This document shows positions 25,306 through 33,966 of a stretch of DNA of 64,000 nucleotides, piece by piece. Each line of letters starts with the position of its first letter. Within the stretch, counting starts at the first letter, position 1. The position numbers were made by a program, and so were the translations under genes. Origin of the DNA: Verrucomicrobiota bacterium (GTDB lineage Bacteria > Verrucomicrobiota > Verrucomicrobiia > Limisphaerales > UBA1319); contig JAKLHY010000026.1 of assembly GCA_022709905.1 (NCBI GenBank), positions 27,808-91,807 on the forward strand, given 5' to 3'. Under the pieces are notes generated by a model that was not told the origin of the DNA, ran no database searches, and worked only from the letters and a program-made list of their open reading frames with translations.

Positions 25306-27626
25306 GCGCGGTTCCGGGATGTCAGGGCCGACAGAACGCGCTCGGGAGTCAGCGGTCCTTTTGGGATTCGGGCTTGGATAGCTTCGGCGATGGCGTTTGC
25401 GACGGCGGCGCAGACCGGATCGATCACGATTTCGCCCAGGCCTTTCATGCCGAATGGCCCCTGTGTTTCCTGTTCTTCCACCGGAATGGAGATCATGCTG
25501 GGCGAATCGAGCGACGTAGGGATGAGGTAAGTCGTGAAATTTCGGGTCAAGATCACCCCTTTTTCCTGCTTGAATTCCTCCATCAGCGCGTAACCCAATC
25601 CCTGGACGATGCCACCCTGCACTTGTTGTTCATAGGTTTGGGGATTGAGGACGCGACCGGCATCGGTGCTGGAAAGGAAATGGCAGACCGTGGTTTCGCC
25701 GGTGAGTTCGTCCACCTCGACCAAGGCCAGTTGTGCCGCAAAGGAAAAGATGCGGTGCGGCAATCCCCATTTCCGGAGCTCTTCCGTTGAGCCTGCTTTT
25801 TGGCTGGCAGTCGGTGCGGTATAACTGAACGTGCAACAGCGCTCGGCTGGATCCATGGCCTGCGCGATCATCGCCAGAGAAAACAATCGGCCCGATGTCA
25901 AATGACAGACGCCATCCGGCAACAGCGCGAGATCGGTGGAGGCGATTTCCCTGAACAAAGTCATTTTTGCCAGCAACAGGGCCCGCTGGAGGATTCGGTC
26001 TGCCAGCATTTGTGCCGCTGGAATCAAGGCGTTTCCAAAAGTGAAGGTCGTGCGGCTAGCCGAGGAGGAGCCGGAGGGAAGGGTGCGAGCGGTATCGGGC
26101 AGAACCACCTGGAGGGCATCCGGTCGCTGGTTCAGAGTGGCCCCTGCGATTTGCAGAAATGTGGCGATGTTCCCTTGGCCCATGTCGGCAACGCCGACAT
26201 AGACCGTGATCCGGCCGTCCGGCATTAACTCGATTTTGGCGGTGGCATGATCTGGGACTACTGGGCCGTATCCCATGCCATGTGAGGCAGAGGCCAGGCC
26301 AACCCCTCGGCGTTTGAATCTTGGCGCTTCGGCGATCCAACGTTTTCGGTCTTTCCAGAATGCGTGCCGCCGGAGGGACTCGAGGCAGGACGTGACCGCG
26401 ACGGATTCCGTCAGGCGCACGCCGCAGGCATTCTGATCACCCTGGGTGAGGGCATTCCGCAGTCGAAATTCCAGCGGATCCAGACCGGTTTGGCGGGCCA
26501 ATTCATCAATCAGCTGTTCGAGGGCTGCGGTGACTTGAGGCACTCCGAAACCCCGAAAGGCGCCGCCGATGGGATTATTGGTATAAACGAGAAATCCCTC
26601 GATCAGGGCGTTGGGGATGCGGTAGATGCCACCGGCATGTTCCATGGCGAGCGCCAGAACGGCGGTTCCCAGGCAACTATAGGGACCGGTATCGAATAAG
26701 AGACGGCACGACAGACCTTGAAGAGTGCCGTCCTTCTGGCAGCCGATTTCATAATGGATCCGGACGGCGTGTCTCTTGGTCGAGGAGATAAAACTCTCTT
26801 CGCGGCTGTTGACCAGCTTGACGGGGCGGCCTTCGGAATGCAGGGCGGCCAGGCCCAACAGCGCTTGGACAGTGATGCCGTCTTTGCCTCCGAAACCGCC
26901 GCCCAGTTGCGGGGCGATGACTCGGACTTGATCCGGCTTCAAACCCAGGCTCGAGGCGATCTCAAATCGGTCACGAAAAGGGGTTTGCGTGGACGCGACC
27001 ACGACCAAGCTTCCGCCCGCCTCAGACCAGGCTACTCCACATTCGGTCTCGAGGTATGCATGTTCCTGGCAGGGAAACTCGAATTCGCCGTCGGCAACGA
27101 AATCGCATTCCCGCAGCGCGCTCGCCCCTTGGCCATTCACGATCTGGCCGCTCAACAACACATTTCCGTGAGGCGCCTTTTCATGAACAAGAGGGGCCTC
27201 TGGGCGCATGGCCAGCTCAGGATCCTCGATCGGCGGCAACGCATCGTAGTCAGCCTGTATCAAGGCCAGGGCATTGCCGATGGCATCAGGGGACTCGCCC
27301 AAAACGAGGGCTACCGCGTCACCGGGATGGCGGACTTTGTCATCACACAAAACTGGCATGTCAAATTCGGGGATCCCAACCCGGTTCGATCCTTTGACAT
27401 CTTGGAAGGTGAGGATCTTGAAGATGCCCGGCGTTTGAGCGGCCGAGGCGATATCGATGTGTCGAATCCGGGCATGTTGTTGACCGGATCTTTTAACGCC
27501 GAGCCACAGGCAGTTGTCTGGAAAATAGTCCGAGGCATAGGTTTCTTTGCCGGTGACTTTGGCCAGGGCATCATACCGGATTTCAGGCCGACCGATGGCG
27601 GAGGCTTCGCTGCGGACACAAGGCAT
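25302..27626 (-). CDS. Molybdenum hydroxylase large subunit, molybdopterin-binding (xanthine dehydrogenase family)
   Basis: This 774-aa catalytic subunit hydroxylates a heteroaromatic ring or oxidises an aldehyde, using water as the oxygen source. Motifs: N-terminal hammerhead domain with KVTGKETYASDY; cofactor contacts LGGGFGGKDG (241-250) and GGAFRGFGVPQ (about 354-364); a dioxo-type C-terminal region GADMGQGN-like (VADMGQGNIATF); and the presumed catalytic base Glu732 in FGMKGLGEIVID. The substrate cannot be read from sequence. It is the first gene of the five-gene operon, downstream of rimO. The frame is open to 27857, with ATGs at 27692 and 27857; family alignment begins around IGRPEIRYDALAKVTG, so the ATG at 27626 was taken. 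Confidence 0.92.
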   Translation of the reverse strand: MPCVRSEASAIGRPEIRYDALAKVTGKETYASDYFPDNCLWLGVKRSGQQHARIRHIDIASAAQTPGIFKILTFQDVKGSNRVGIPEFDMPVLCDDKVRHPGDAVALVLGESPDAIGNALALIQADYDALPPIEDPELAMRPEAPLVHEKAPHGNVLLSGQIVNGQGASALRECDFVADGEFEFPCQEHAYLETECGVAWSEAGGSLVVVASTQTPFRDRFEIASSLGLKPDQVRVIAPQLGGGFGGKDGITVQALLGLAALHSEGRPVKLVNSREESFISSTKRHAVRIHYEIGCQKDGTLQGLSCRLLFDTGPYSCLGTAVLALAMEHAGGIYRIPNALIEGFLVYTNNPIGGAFRGFGVPQVTAALEQLIDELARQTGLDPLEFRLRNALTQGDQNACGVRLTESVAVTSCLESLRRHAFWKDRKRWIAEAPRFKRRGVGLASASHGMGYGPVVPDHATAKIELMPDGRITVYVGVADMGQGNIATFLQIAGATLNQRPDALQVVLPDTARTLPSGSSSASRTTFTFGNALIPAAQMLADRILQRALLLAKMTLFREIASTDLALLPDGVCHLTSGRLFSLAMIAQAMDPAERCCTFSYTAPTASQKAGSTEELRKWGLPHRIFSFAAQLALVEVDELTGETTVCHFLSSTDAGRVLNPQTYEQQVQGGIVQGLGYALMEEFKQEKGVILTRNFTTYLIPTSLDSPSMISIPVEEQETQGPFGMKGLGEIVIDPVCAAVANAIAEAIQARIPKGPLTPERVLSALTSRNRA

Positions 27627-27971
27627 TGGATGGGCTTGAGCTCCAGGAAAGCAAGCCGGGGCTGGATGCAATGGGAGTTTGGCCTCTTGCATCACAAACT
27701 TGTCAGGCGATTCGGCACGACCTTGACACAGGCATCCTGCGCCACAACCAGGCGGAGTGCGAGGGCAGTAAAAGGTTTTCTGGTTAGGATCGAGGTCATC
27801 ATTTCCGTTTCGATGCTCGATGAGGCATGGCGCAGATGAACGACTCGAATGATTCAATTGATACCATGGGAGTTATATCGGATGGAGAGGGGCAAACTTA
27901 AGTCCATGTATGCGGACCTTGGATCGTGCAATACACGGTGAATCCAAACGGAAGTTCTGTTCGGCGGATCG
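27627..27971. other. Gap between rimO and the molybdenum-hydroxylase operon
   Basis: About 345 bp lie between the rimO stop and the chosen start of the large-subunit gene. The large-subunit frame stays open to 27857, but the residues it would add (many Cys, Pro and Gly) do not resemble the family. The operon promoter should lie here. A TATAAC on the minus strand (27877-27872) is the only -10-like hexamer I saw, without a convincing -35. No terminator for rimO is evident. Confidence 0.3.
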
Positions 27972-29594
27972 TTAACGTTGCTTGCCAACGTCAGTTCCGC
28001 GGAATTCGGCGATCAGATCGTAATCGGTGTGTCCGATGACACGGACATCGGCAAATTGACCGGGCTCGAGCGTATGCCCGCCCCGGACATAGACGCGTCC
28101 ATCGATGTCGGGCGCATCGGCCTCTGATCGAGCCACCCACCATTGGCCTCGGCCGGGGAGATGGTGTTGATCGACATCGCGGACCAAGCCATGTTCCCAG
28201 GATCGGACTTCGGCGGCAAGCTGGGCTGAATTCCTGACCGGTGTTTCCAGCAGGACACGGAGGGATTTACCCACCATCGCGGCGCCGATTTGCCGGGCGA
28301 TTTCACGCTGGAGTTGCATCGCGCAATCGCGGCGTTGTTTTTTAATCTTCTCCGGGACCTGCCCTCCCATGCGCGCCGCGCGGGTTCCTTCCTCGGCCGA
28401 GAAGGTGAAGACCCCGAGCCGCTCGAAGCGCAGGCGTTTCATGAAGTCGAGCAGGGCCTCGAAGTGCTCGTCGGTTTCTCCCGGAAAACCAACGATAAAA
28501 GTCGTGCGGAGCGCAATCCCTGGAATGCGCTGCCGGAGGCGCAACAGGAGGTCCTCGAGGTATTCACGGGTTGTCTCCCGGCGCATACGTTCCAGCATGA
28601 CAGGATGGATGTGCTGCAAGGGAATATCGATGTACCGGGCCACGTGCGGGCAGCGGGCGAGGGTGTCGATGAGGGAATCTGTCCAGTGCGCGGGGTGCGT
28701 GTAGAGGATTCGGATCCAGAACTCGCCGGGCAGGGCATTGAGTTCGCCCAACAGGCCCTCCAGGGTATCAGCGCTGGCTGGCAGGAGTTGCCGGGCCTTC
28801 TGGAACTGGGTTGGAGATGCCGCAGGACCCATCCGTTGCTGGCGCCGATCCAATCCGAAGTAGGTTGTGTCCTGCGAGATCAGATTCAGCTCGCGCACGC
28901 CTTCGGTCAGCAGACGGCGGCATTCGGCGACGACGTCGGATCGGGTGCGGCTTCGATGGGCGCCTCGGATCCGGGGGATGATGCAGAAGCTGCACGGGTG
29001 ATTGCATCCTTCGGCGACTTTGACATACGCGAAATGGGCTGGGGTCAGTCTGAACCGGGGGGTGGCGTAGTCCGGGATGAAAGTCGAGCGCGGATGAGTA
29101 ATCAGGAGTGGCGCGCGATCAGGTTTTGTGGCCAGGCGGCCGGCGGCGGGCGAGCCGGAGCGGCGGGTCTGCCGGGAGTGGGTTGGGCGTTGATTGCGGT
29201 GATCGAAGGCTTTCCGGACGATGGCCGGGACTTGGGTCACCTGGTCAAGCCCCATGAACGCATCAATTTCAGGCATCAGCGCGGGGAGTTCCTTCTGGAA
29301 CCGTTGCGGAAGACAGCCGGCGACGACGAGGGCTTGGCCGCGATGTTGCGCTTGGCGGACTTCGGAATGCTCGAGAATGGTGTCGATGCTTTCTTCCTTG
29401 GCGGCATCAATGAACGAGCAGGTGTTCACGATCAGGACATCGGCAAGGGCGGGCTCGGGCGTGATCAATATGCCCTCCCGGGCCAGAGCGCCTAGCATGA
29501 TTTCGGCATCCACCAGGTTCTTGGCACAACCCAATGAAATCAACGCCACTTGAAGAGGCGGCCGGGGAGAGGAAGAATCCGGGTTTGGCGGCAT
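27972..29594 (-). CDS. rimO: Ribosomal protein S12 methylthiotransferase RimO, with insertions
   Basis: A 540-aa radical-SAM enzyme that methylthiolates an Asp of ribosomal protein S12. The MTTase N-domain has the three cluster Cys C23 (LGCAKNLVDAE), C59 (VNTCSFID) and C94 (VAGCLPQR). The radical-SAM Cys are C197, C201 and C204 (EGCNHPCSFC), followed by ISQDTTYFG, YIDIPLQH, TTFIVGFPGET and a C-terminal TRAM domain. Usual RimO length is about 440 aa. Here about 40 extra residues (131-172, Arg/Ser/Pro-rich) separate the MTTase and radical-SAM domains, and a second insert of about 25 follows FGLD. It is the third gene of a run with resB and ccsA (17 bp after ccsA). Confidence 0.94.
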   Translation of the reverse strand: MPPNPDSSSPRPPLQVALISLGCAKNLVDAEIMLGALAREGILITPEPALADVLIVNTCSFIDAAKEESIDTILEHSEVRQAQHRGQALVVAGCLPQRFQKELPALMPEIDAFMGLDQVTQVPAIVRKAFDHRNQRPTHSRQTRRSGSPAAGRLATKPDRAPLLITHPRSTFIPDYATPRFRLTPAHFAYVKVAEGCNHPCSFCIIPRIRGAHRSRTRSDVVAECRRLLTEGVRELNLISQDTTYFGLDRRQQRMGPAASPTQFQKARQLLPASADTLEGLLGELNALPGEFWIRILYTHPAHWTDSLIDTLARCPHVARYIDIPLQHIHPVMLERMRRETTREYLEDLLLRLRQRIPGIALRTTFIVGFPGETDEHFEALLDFMKRLRFERLGVFTFSAEEGTRAARMGGQVPEKIKKQRRDCAMQLQREIARQIGAAMVGKSLRVLLETPVRNSAQLAAEVRSWEHGLVRDVDQHHLPGRGQWWVARSEADAPDIDGRVYVRGGHTLEPGQFADVRVIGHTDYDLIAEFRGTDVGKQR

Positions 29595-29611
29595 GAAAAA
29601 AGGCTGAAGAC

Positions 29612-31300
29612 CTAGGCGGGAGTCGCATCGCCTGACGGCGGAGCCGACGTTAGGCTTGCCTGCAATCCTTTGTAGCGCCAGACCGCTAAACCGACCAGGA
29701 CGAGTTCAGCCCCCACGTAACATGCGACGGCCCATTCGCCACCGGTGCCAAAGCCATAGCTGTGCAGGCCTTTGCCGAGGACGTAATTGACGCCGTAGGC
29801 CGCCATGACAATCGCCTGGAAACAGAGGACCGACGCCACGTTGAGCGCAAAGTCTCCCATCCAACCGGAGTAACGTCCGTGCAGCACGATCAAGTAACAG
29901 AGCAATGCGATCAGCGCCCAGGTTTCCTTGGGATCCCATCCCCAAAAGCGTCCCCAGGAATAGTTGGCCCAGACACCGCCCAGGATGGTTCCCGCAGTGA
30001 GAAAGATCACCCCAATCTGCATCGTCCGATAATTGAAGTGGGTCAGTTCCTTTGTTTTTCGGCGTTCGGCAGGTTTGAACACATAATATCCCATGACAAT
30101 ATGTCCGATGCCCAGGGCCAGGAAGAAGGCGGCGTAACCCAGGGTGATGGTCAACACGTGGATCGTCAGCCAGTAATTCGAACGTAAGACCGGCACCAAG
30201 GGTTGGATGCTGGGATTCAGCACATTGGGCAAGTTATCGGCCAGAACCAGGCTGACGACGCCGACGGCTGAGGCGGCCAGGACAAGAAAGCGCGACCGAT
30301 GGATCAGTTCGAAGATGAAGGCGAAAAAGACCGCCCCGAAACCTGTCCAGAGCACGACCTCGTACATGTTCGTCACCGGGGGCCGCCCACTGATCAGGGA
30401 GCGAAGCGTAAACCCATACACCTGGAGGGCGAATCCAATTAAAAACAGGCCCATGGCGGGCCAGTAGAAACGTCTTCCGACCCCGCTCTCGCGAATGGCA
30501 AACAGCATGACCAGGAAAGAAAGGGCGTAGAAAATCCAGGCCCAGCGAAAGGGATGGGAATGGTTATAGAGCAATTCCAGGTGGAGGCTCTTTGCCGGCG
30601 GATAAAGAGACGGGGAAAGGGCGCGGATCTGGGTTTGAAATTGTTGCGCCGCTTGGGAGAGCGCGGTGTCATCACCCGCCCGATACGCGGTTCCTATAGC
30701 CTGGTAAAGGTTGGTGATGGTCTGGGCTTGATCGGGATGCGCCCGTCCGGCGTGGGAGACTGAGAACCAAGTACTGCCGGACTGGGGAGGGGGCGGAATT
30801 AGGCGGAGAGCCGTACCTTTCTCGAGAGCGGAAAAGAACTCGAGTTTGCCATAGAGCGTTTCGGCCTCATTCTCGAGGCGGTTGAGTTCGACTTTTGCCT
30901 CGGTGTGAGCGCGGCGCTGGGCGATATCATCAATGATCCGGCTCAGGGCCAGATTGTTGGTGAGTTCCTGGAAGCTGAAAAACTGGCGATCGGCCGGCAG
31001 TTGAAGCGTTTGTTTCAGCGGGAGGTAATTGCAGCGGAGCAATAACTCTTTTTGCCAGTCCTTCTGGCCCCACTGCAACGAGGCCAGCACCTCGAGGCCG
31101 GTCCAGCGTCGACCGGTGTCGTCTTTCCATGTGGCGCGTCCCGCGAGCTTCTGGAGGCTTTCCCGGGCAAAGGTGTCCAAAGGCTTCCGCCGGCCGCCAT
31201 CCTGGACAGCCAGGGATTCCAACGGGCTGAGGTCCAAAGCCCATGCGGGGGTTATTCCCAGCAAGACAAAACAGAACAGCCATCTCAGGTTCATGTTCAA
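29612..31300 (-). CDS. ccsA: Cytochrome c biogenesis protein CcsA (System II haem handling)
   Basis: A 562-aa inner-membrane protein. A signal peptide (LRWLFCFVLLGITPAWA) and a large periplasmic N-terminal domain of about 230 residues precede about eight membrane segments. The tryptophan-rich WWD signature is WGRFWGWDPKETWALIALLC, with conserved His residues in HVLTITLGYAAFF and LALGIGH. With ResB it forms the System II haem-export and cytochrome c ligation complex. It starts 21 bp after the resB stop and is followed by rimO. The long periplasmic N-domain makes it larger than plastid or Bacillus CcsA and is closer to fused CcsBA types. Confidence 0.93.
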   Translation of the reverse strand: MNMNLRWLFCFVLLGITPAWALDLSPLESLAVQDGGRRKPLDTFARESLQKLAGRATWKDDTGRRWTGLEVLASLQWGQKDWQKELLLRCNYLPLKQTLQLPADRQFFSFQELTNNLALSRIIDDIAQRRAHTEAKVELNRLENEAETLYGKLEFFSALEKGTALRLIPPPPQSGSTWFSVSHAGRAHPDQAQTITNLYQAIGTAYRAGDDTALSQAAQQFQTQIRALSPSLYPPAKSLHLELLYNHSHPFRWAWIFYALSFLVMLFAIRESGVGRRFYWPAMGLFLIGFALQVYGFTLRSLISGRPPVTNMYEVVLWTGFGAVFFAFIFELIHRSRFLVLAASAVGVVSLVLADNLPNVLNPSIQPLVPVLRSNYWLTIHVLTITLGYAAFFLALGIGHIVMGYYVFKPAERRKTKELTHFNYRTMQIGVIFLTAGTILGGVWANYSWGRFWGWDPKETWALIALLCYLIVLHGRYSGWMGDFALNVASVLCFQAIVMAAYGVNYVLGKGLHSYGFGTGGEWAVACYVGAELVLVGLAVWRYKGLQASLTSAPPSGDATPA

Positions 31301-31321
31301 TCGTGATTGAGGTCGGTCGTG

Positions 31322-33217
31322 TTATTCCACTGGCCCGCGAGCGGACGGTCGTCCGATGCGAACGCCGGAGGATTCCAGGATCGTGTTTTTCGGTGCAGGA
31401 TAGACGATTGTTTCTTCGGAGCCAGCCGGATTGGGGCGCCGCACACAGAATATGAGGATCGTTCCCAGGGTCAGCAGGATGGACCCGATGCCTTTCAAGG
31501 GATAGCCGGGATCACGCATGACTTGAAGGACGGACAGCATGCGCGTGCCATCGGCGCTTTCGTTGTAACTCGCCTGGGAGATGCGGTATCCCCCATAGGT
31601 CAGGGGGTGGTTCATCCAGATTTTCTTCTCCAAGGCATCGCCCGTTTCTGGGTCCTGCACTTTGACATAGCTTTCATAGCTGGCAGGCATGGTGGTGCCC
31701 TCGTAAGATGGAGCGGCAAATTTCTTGAGTTCAATCGAGAATCCCAGGGGCCGCATCGCAAACCCATAGAGCAACTCATAGGTTTTGCCACCGAGATCAA
31801 CACGCAGCGGCTCACCCCAGCGGGCGGTGACTGCCTTAGGTCCATCTCCTTGCTGCAATTCCAGTTCGAGGGCAGGAGATGTAGCGGCCATTTCGGAGCC
31901 GGGTTGCGGAGCGGGAACATGCCGGGTGGAAATTTGAGGCTGCGGGAAGTACTCCTGGACGGTGAAAGCGGCGTTGGCCATCCAGGCCAGAGGAATGGGT
32001 TGGCCGAGTTGGACCTCGCCGGTTCGGCGGTCCGCCCGCGACGAGGTAAGCGTGTAATGCACTTGGTTGGAGGGTCCCGCCAATAGAGTCAGCAGGTTCA
32101 TTTGACCCTGGTTCGCGCGTTCGAAACGATAGACCGCATCGATCTGGTTGGTTCCTTCCTCGTGTCGGAACAATGACATATCCGGAAAGTTCGCGAAGAC
32201 AAAACCGATGGTCCGGCCCTGGGCAGTCGTGGCTTCAAAGAGCACGGCGGGGTTGTTCGGCTGGTCGGATACCGTCATGGGCCGGCGGTTCTGTTCGTCC
32301 ATGCGGAAGTCGGCATAATAATCCCGGATTTTCACCGCAGCATCGCCCGAGGCCGTCTTGAATTCGCGGCCAATATTTTCCTCCACTGGCACAGCCAGGT
32401 TCTGGCGATTGATGGTCAGTTCCAGCAGTCCTTTGCCCGATTGCGCCGCCTCCGAGGGTGGTTCCAGCCTTTGCCTCAAGGTCTCGAGGCTGGACACCTT
32501 CTCCAATCTCACTGCCGCCGGGCCCAGGTTCAGCGAGCGCCTTTGGGGATCTCCCGCAATCAACCATTCCTGGATCGACATCTCTGGATGATTGGTGTCG
32601 CCCATGCGGGCCGTGAATACAAACCGCAGGGCCGGATTGAATTCCTGGCCGCCATCCTTGACGACCAATTCCTCCTGGGTATGCAGGTGATGGGCTCTGA
32701 CGGTAACCTCCAAGAGCAGCGGAGCGGTCGAGAGCCGATATCCAGTCGCGGGCGGTGATCCGTTGGCACGGCCCTTGAGCGGGGCTGAAACAAACTCCTG
32801 GCCTCCCACCTCGGTGATGTTGAGCACTTCGTAGTCCTGCCTGAAGAAACGCTGTGGCGGACCTCCTTCGACCAGCGTGACGCTGCCTTCCACTCCGAAC
32901 AACAACCCGACAATGGATCCCACCAACAGGACGATGATGCCAGCGTGGGTCAAGACAAAGCCTGCCTGGTGCTTCTTCCAAGGATAGCGCGCCAAGGCGG
33001 CACAAAAGACATTCAAACCCAACAACCCCAGCAAGGTGATGAACCACCAGCTCTGGTAAACCAGGCGCTGAACCTCGGCCGTTGTGGTCTTGGACTCGTA
33101 TATTGTCGCGGCGATCAGCACCACGGAGAGCACGGACAAAACCACGACCGCAAGCTTCAGCGATCCCAGCCACCGTATCAAAGAATGGCCTGCCAAATTC
33201 TGCACTTTTTTAAGCAA
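31322..33217 (-). CDS. resB: Cytochrome c biogenesis protein ResB (Ccs1)
   Basis: The 631-aa partner of CcsA in System II. Three to four membrane segments occupy the first about 110 residues (LGSLKLAVVVLSVLSVVLIA, WWFITLLGLLGLNVF, HAGIIVLLVGSIVGLLFGV), followed by a very large periplasmic domain (about 115-575) and a final membrane helix (GIGSILLTLGTILIFCV) near 595. The periplasmic part has the family features YPLKGIGS and MNHPLTYGGYRISQASY close to the C-terminus. It probably heads the resB-ccsA-rimO transcript. The nitroreductase gene diverges 223 bp away. No cytochrome c gene is in this window. Confidence 0.9.
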   Translation of the reverse strand: MLKKVQNLAGHSLIRWLGSLKLAVVVLSVLSVVLIAATIYESKTTTAEVQRLVYQSWWFITLLGLLGLNVFCAALARYPWKKHQAGFVLTHAGIIVLLVGSIVGLLFGVEGSVTLVEGGPPQRFFRQDYEVLNITEVGGQEFVSAPLKGRANGSPPATGYRLSTAPLLLEVTVRAHHLHTQEELVVKDGGQEFNPALRFVFTARMGDTNHPEMSIQEWLIAGDPQRRSLNLGPAAVRLEKVSSLETLRQRLEPPSEAAQSGKGLLELTINRQNLAVPVEENIGREFKTASGDAAVKIRDYYADFRMDEQNRRPMTVSDQPNNPAVLFEATTAQGRTIGFVFANFPDMSLFRHEEGTNQIDAVYRFERANQGQMNLLTLLAGPSNQVHYTLTSSRADRRTGEVQLGQPIPLAWMANAAFTVQEYFPQPQISTRHVPAPQPGSEMAATSPALELELQQGDGPKAVTARWGEPLRVDLGGKTYELLYGFAMRPLGFSIELKKFAAPSYEGTTMPASYESYVKVQDPETGDALEKKIWMNHPLTYGGYRISQASYNESADGTRMLSVLQVMRDPGYPLKGIGSILLTLGTILIFCVRRPNPAGSEETIVYPAPKNTILESSGVRIGRPSARGPVE

Positions 33218-33440
33218 TTCAGCCTCAGACGTTCACCGTCCGAAGTTCATCCAAATTAACCTGAAGCCGTTTTTTGGCAACTGCGAACCTGGACGAATAT
33301 TGTCCCGCTCAATACCATTTTAAGCTGCTGGACTTCCCGATACGGCCTGGCTAGGATTTCCGGCATGGAAGCTGACTGCATTTCCGCCGGTTTTCATGCA
33401 TCACTTGTCTCGCGGAAAAGCATCGGATGGTTTGAAGCCT

Positions 33441-33950
33441 ATGGAAACGCTCAAAGCTATCTTCACCCGACGAAGCGTGCGCCGATATCGTCCGGATCCG
33501 ATTCCGGATGAGATCATGCAGAACCTGCTTCGGGCTGCCATGAGTGCTCCTTCAGCCGGAAACGAGCAAGCCTGGCAATTTGTCGTCGTCACCCAACGCG
33601 CTCTCCTGGATCGGATTCCAGCCATCCATCCGCACGCGCAAATGCTGACAGAGGCGCAAGCCGCCCTTCTGGTCTGCGGAGACTTGCAACGGGAAGAACA
33701 CCGGGGCTATTGGGTTCAAGACTGCTCGGCCGCCACAGAGAACCTGCTGCTGGCCGCGCATGACCAGGGATTGGGCGCTGTCTGGGTTGGAGTATATCCC
33801 AGAGAGGAGCGGATCCTCCCCCTGCGCGAGCTTTTTCGGTTACCGGAAACGGTGATTCCATTTTCACTCGTTCCGATAGGATATCCGACGGAGGCCGCGA
33901 TGGCGGAAGATCGTTTTAATCTCGAGCGTGTGCATTTCAACCAATGGTAG
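33441..33950 (+). CDS. Nitroreductase family flavoprotein
   Basis: A 169-aa FMN-dependent oxidoreductase, cytoplasmic and probably dimeric. FMN-binding elements are the N-terminal RRSVRRYRPDPIP, the conserved SAPSAGNEQAWQFVVVT and the C-terminal GLGAVWVGVYP, where the flavin phosphate and ring are held. The length and the absence of extra domains fit the small NfnB/FMN-reductase type. The natural substrate cannot be predicted. The frame opens at 33396, but MET-LKAIFTRRSVRR is the usual start, so the ATG at 33441 was taken. It is followed after 16 bp by pyrD, with which it may be co-transcribed. Confidence 0.92.
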   Translation: METLKAIFTRRSVRRYRPDPIPDEIMQNLLRAAMSAPSAGNEQAWQFVVVTQRALLDRIPAIHPHAQMLTEAQAALLVCGDLQREEHRGYWVQDCSAATENLLLAAHDQGLGAVWVGVYPREERILPLRELFRLPETVIPFSLVPIGYPTEAAMAEDRFNLERVHFNQW

Positions 33951-33966
33951 GTTTTTGTCTACTCCT

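Noticed and set aside
28290..29495. 401-codon plus-strand frame antisense to rimO
   Set aside because: It mirrors the conserved radical-SAM gene and has no domain, start context or composition of its own.
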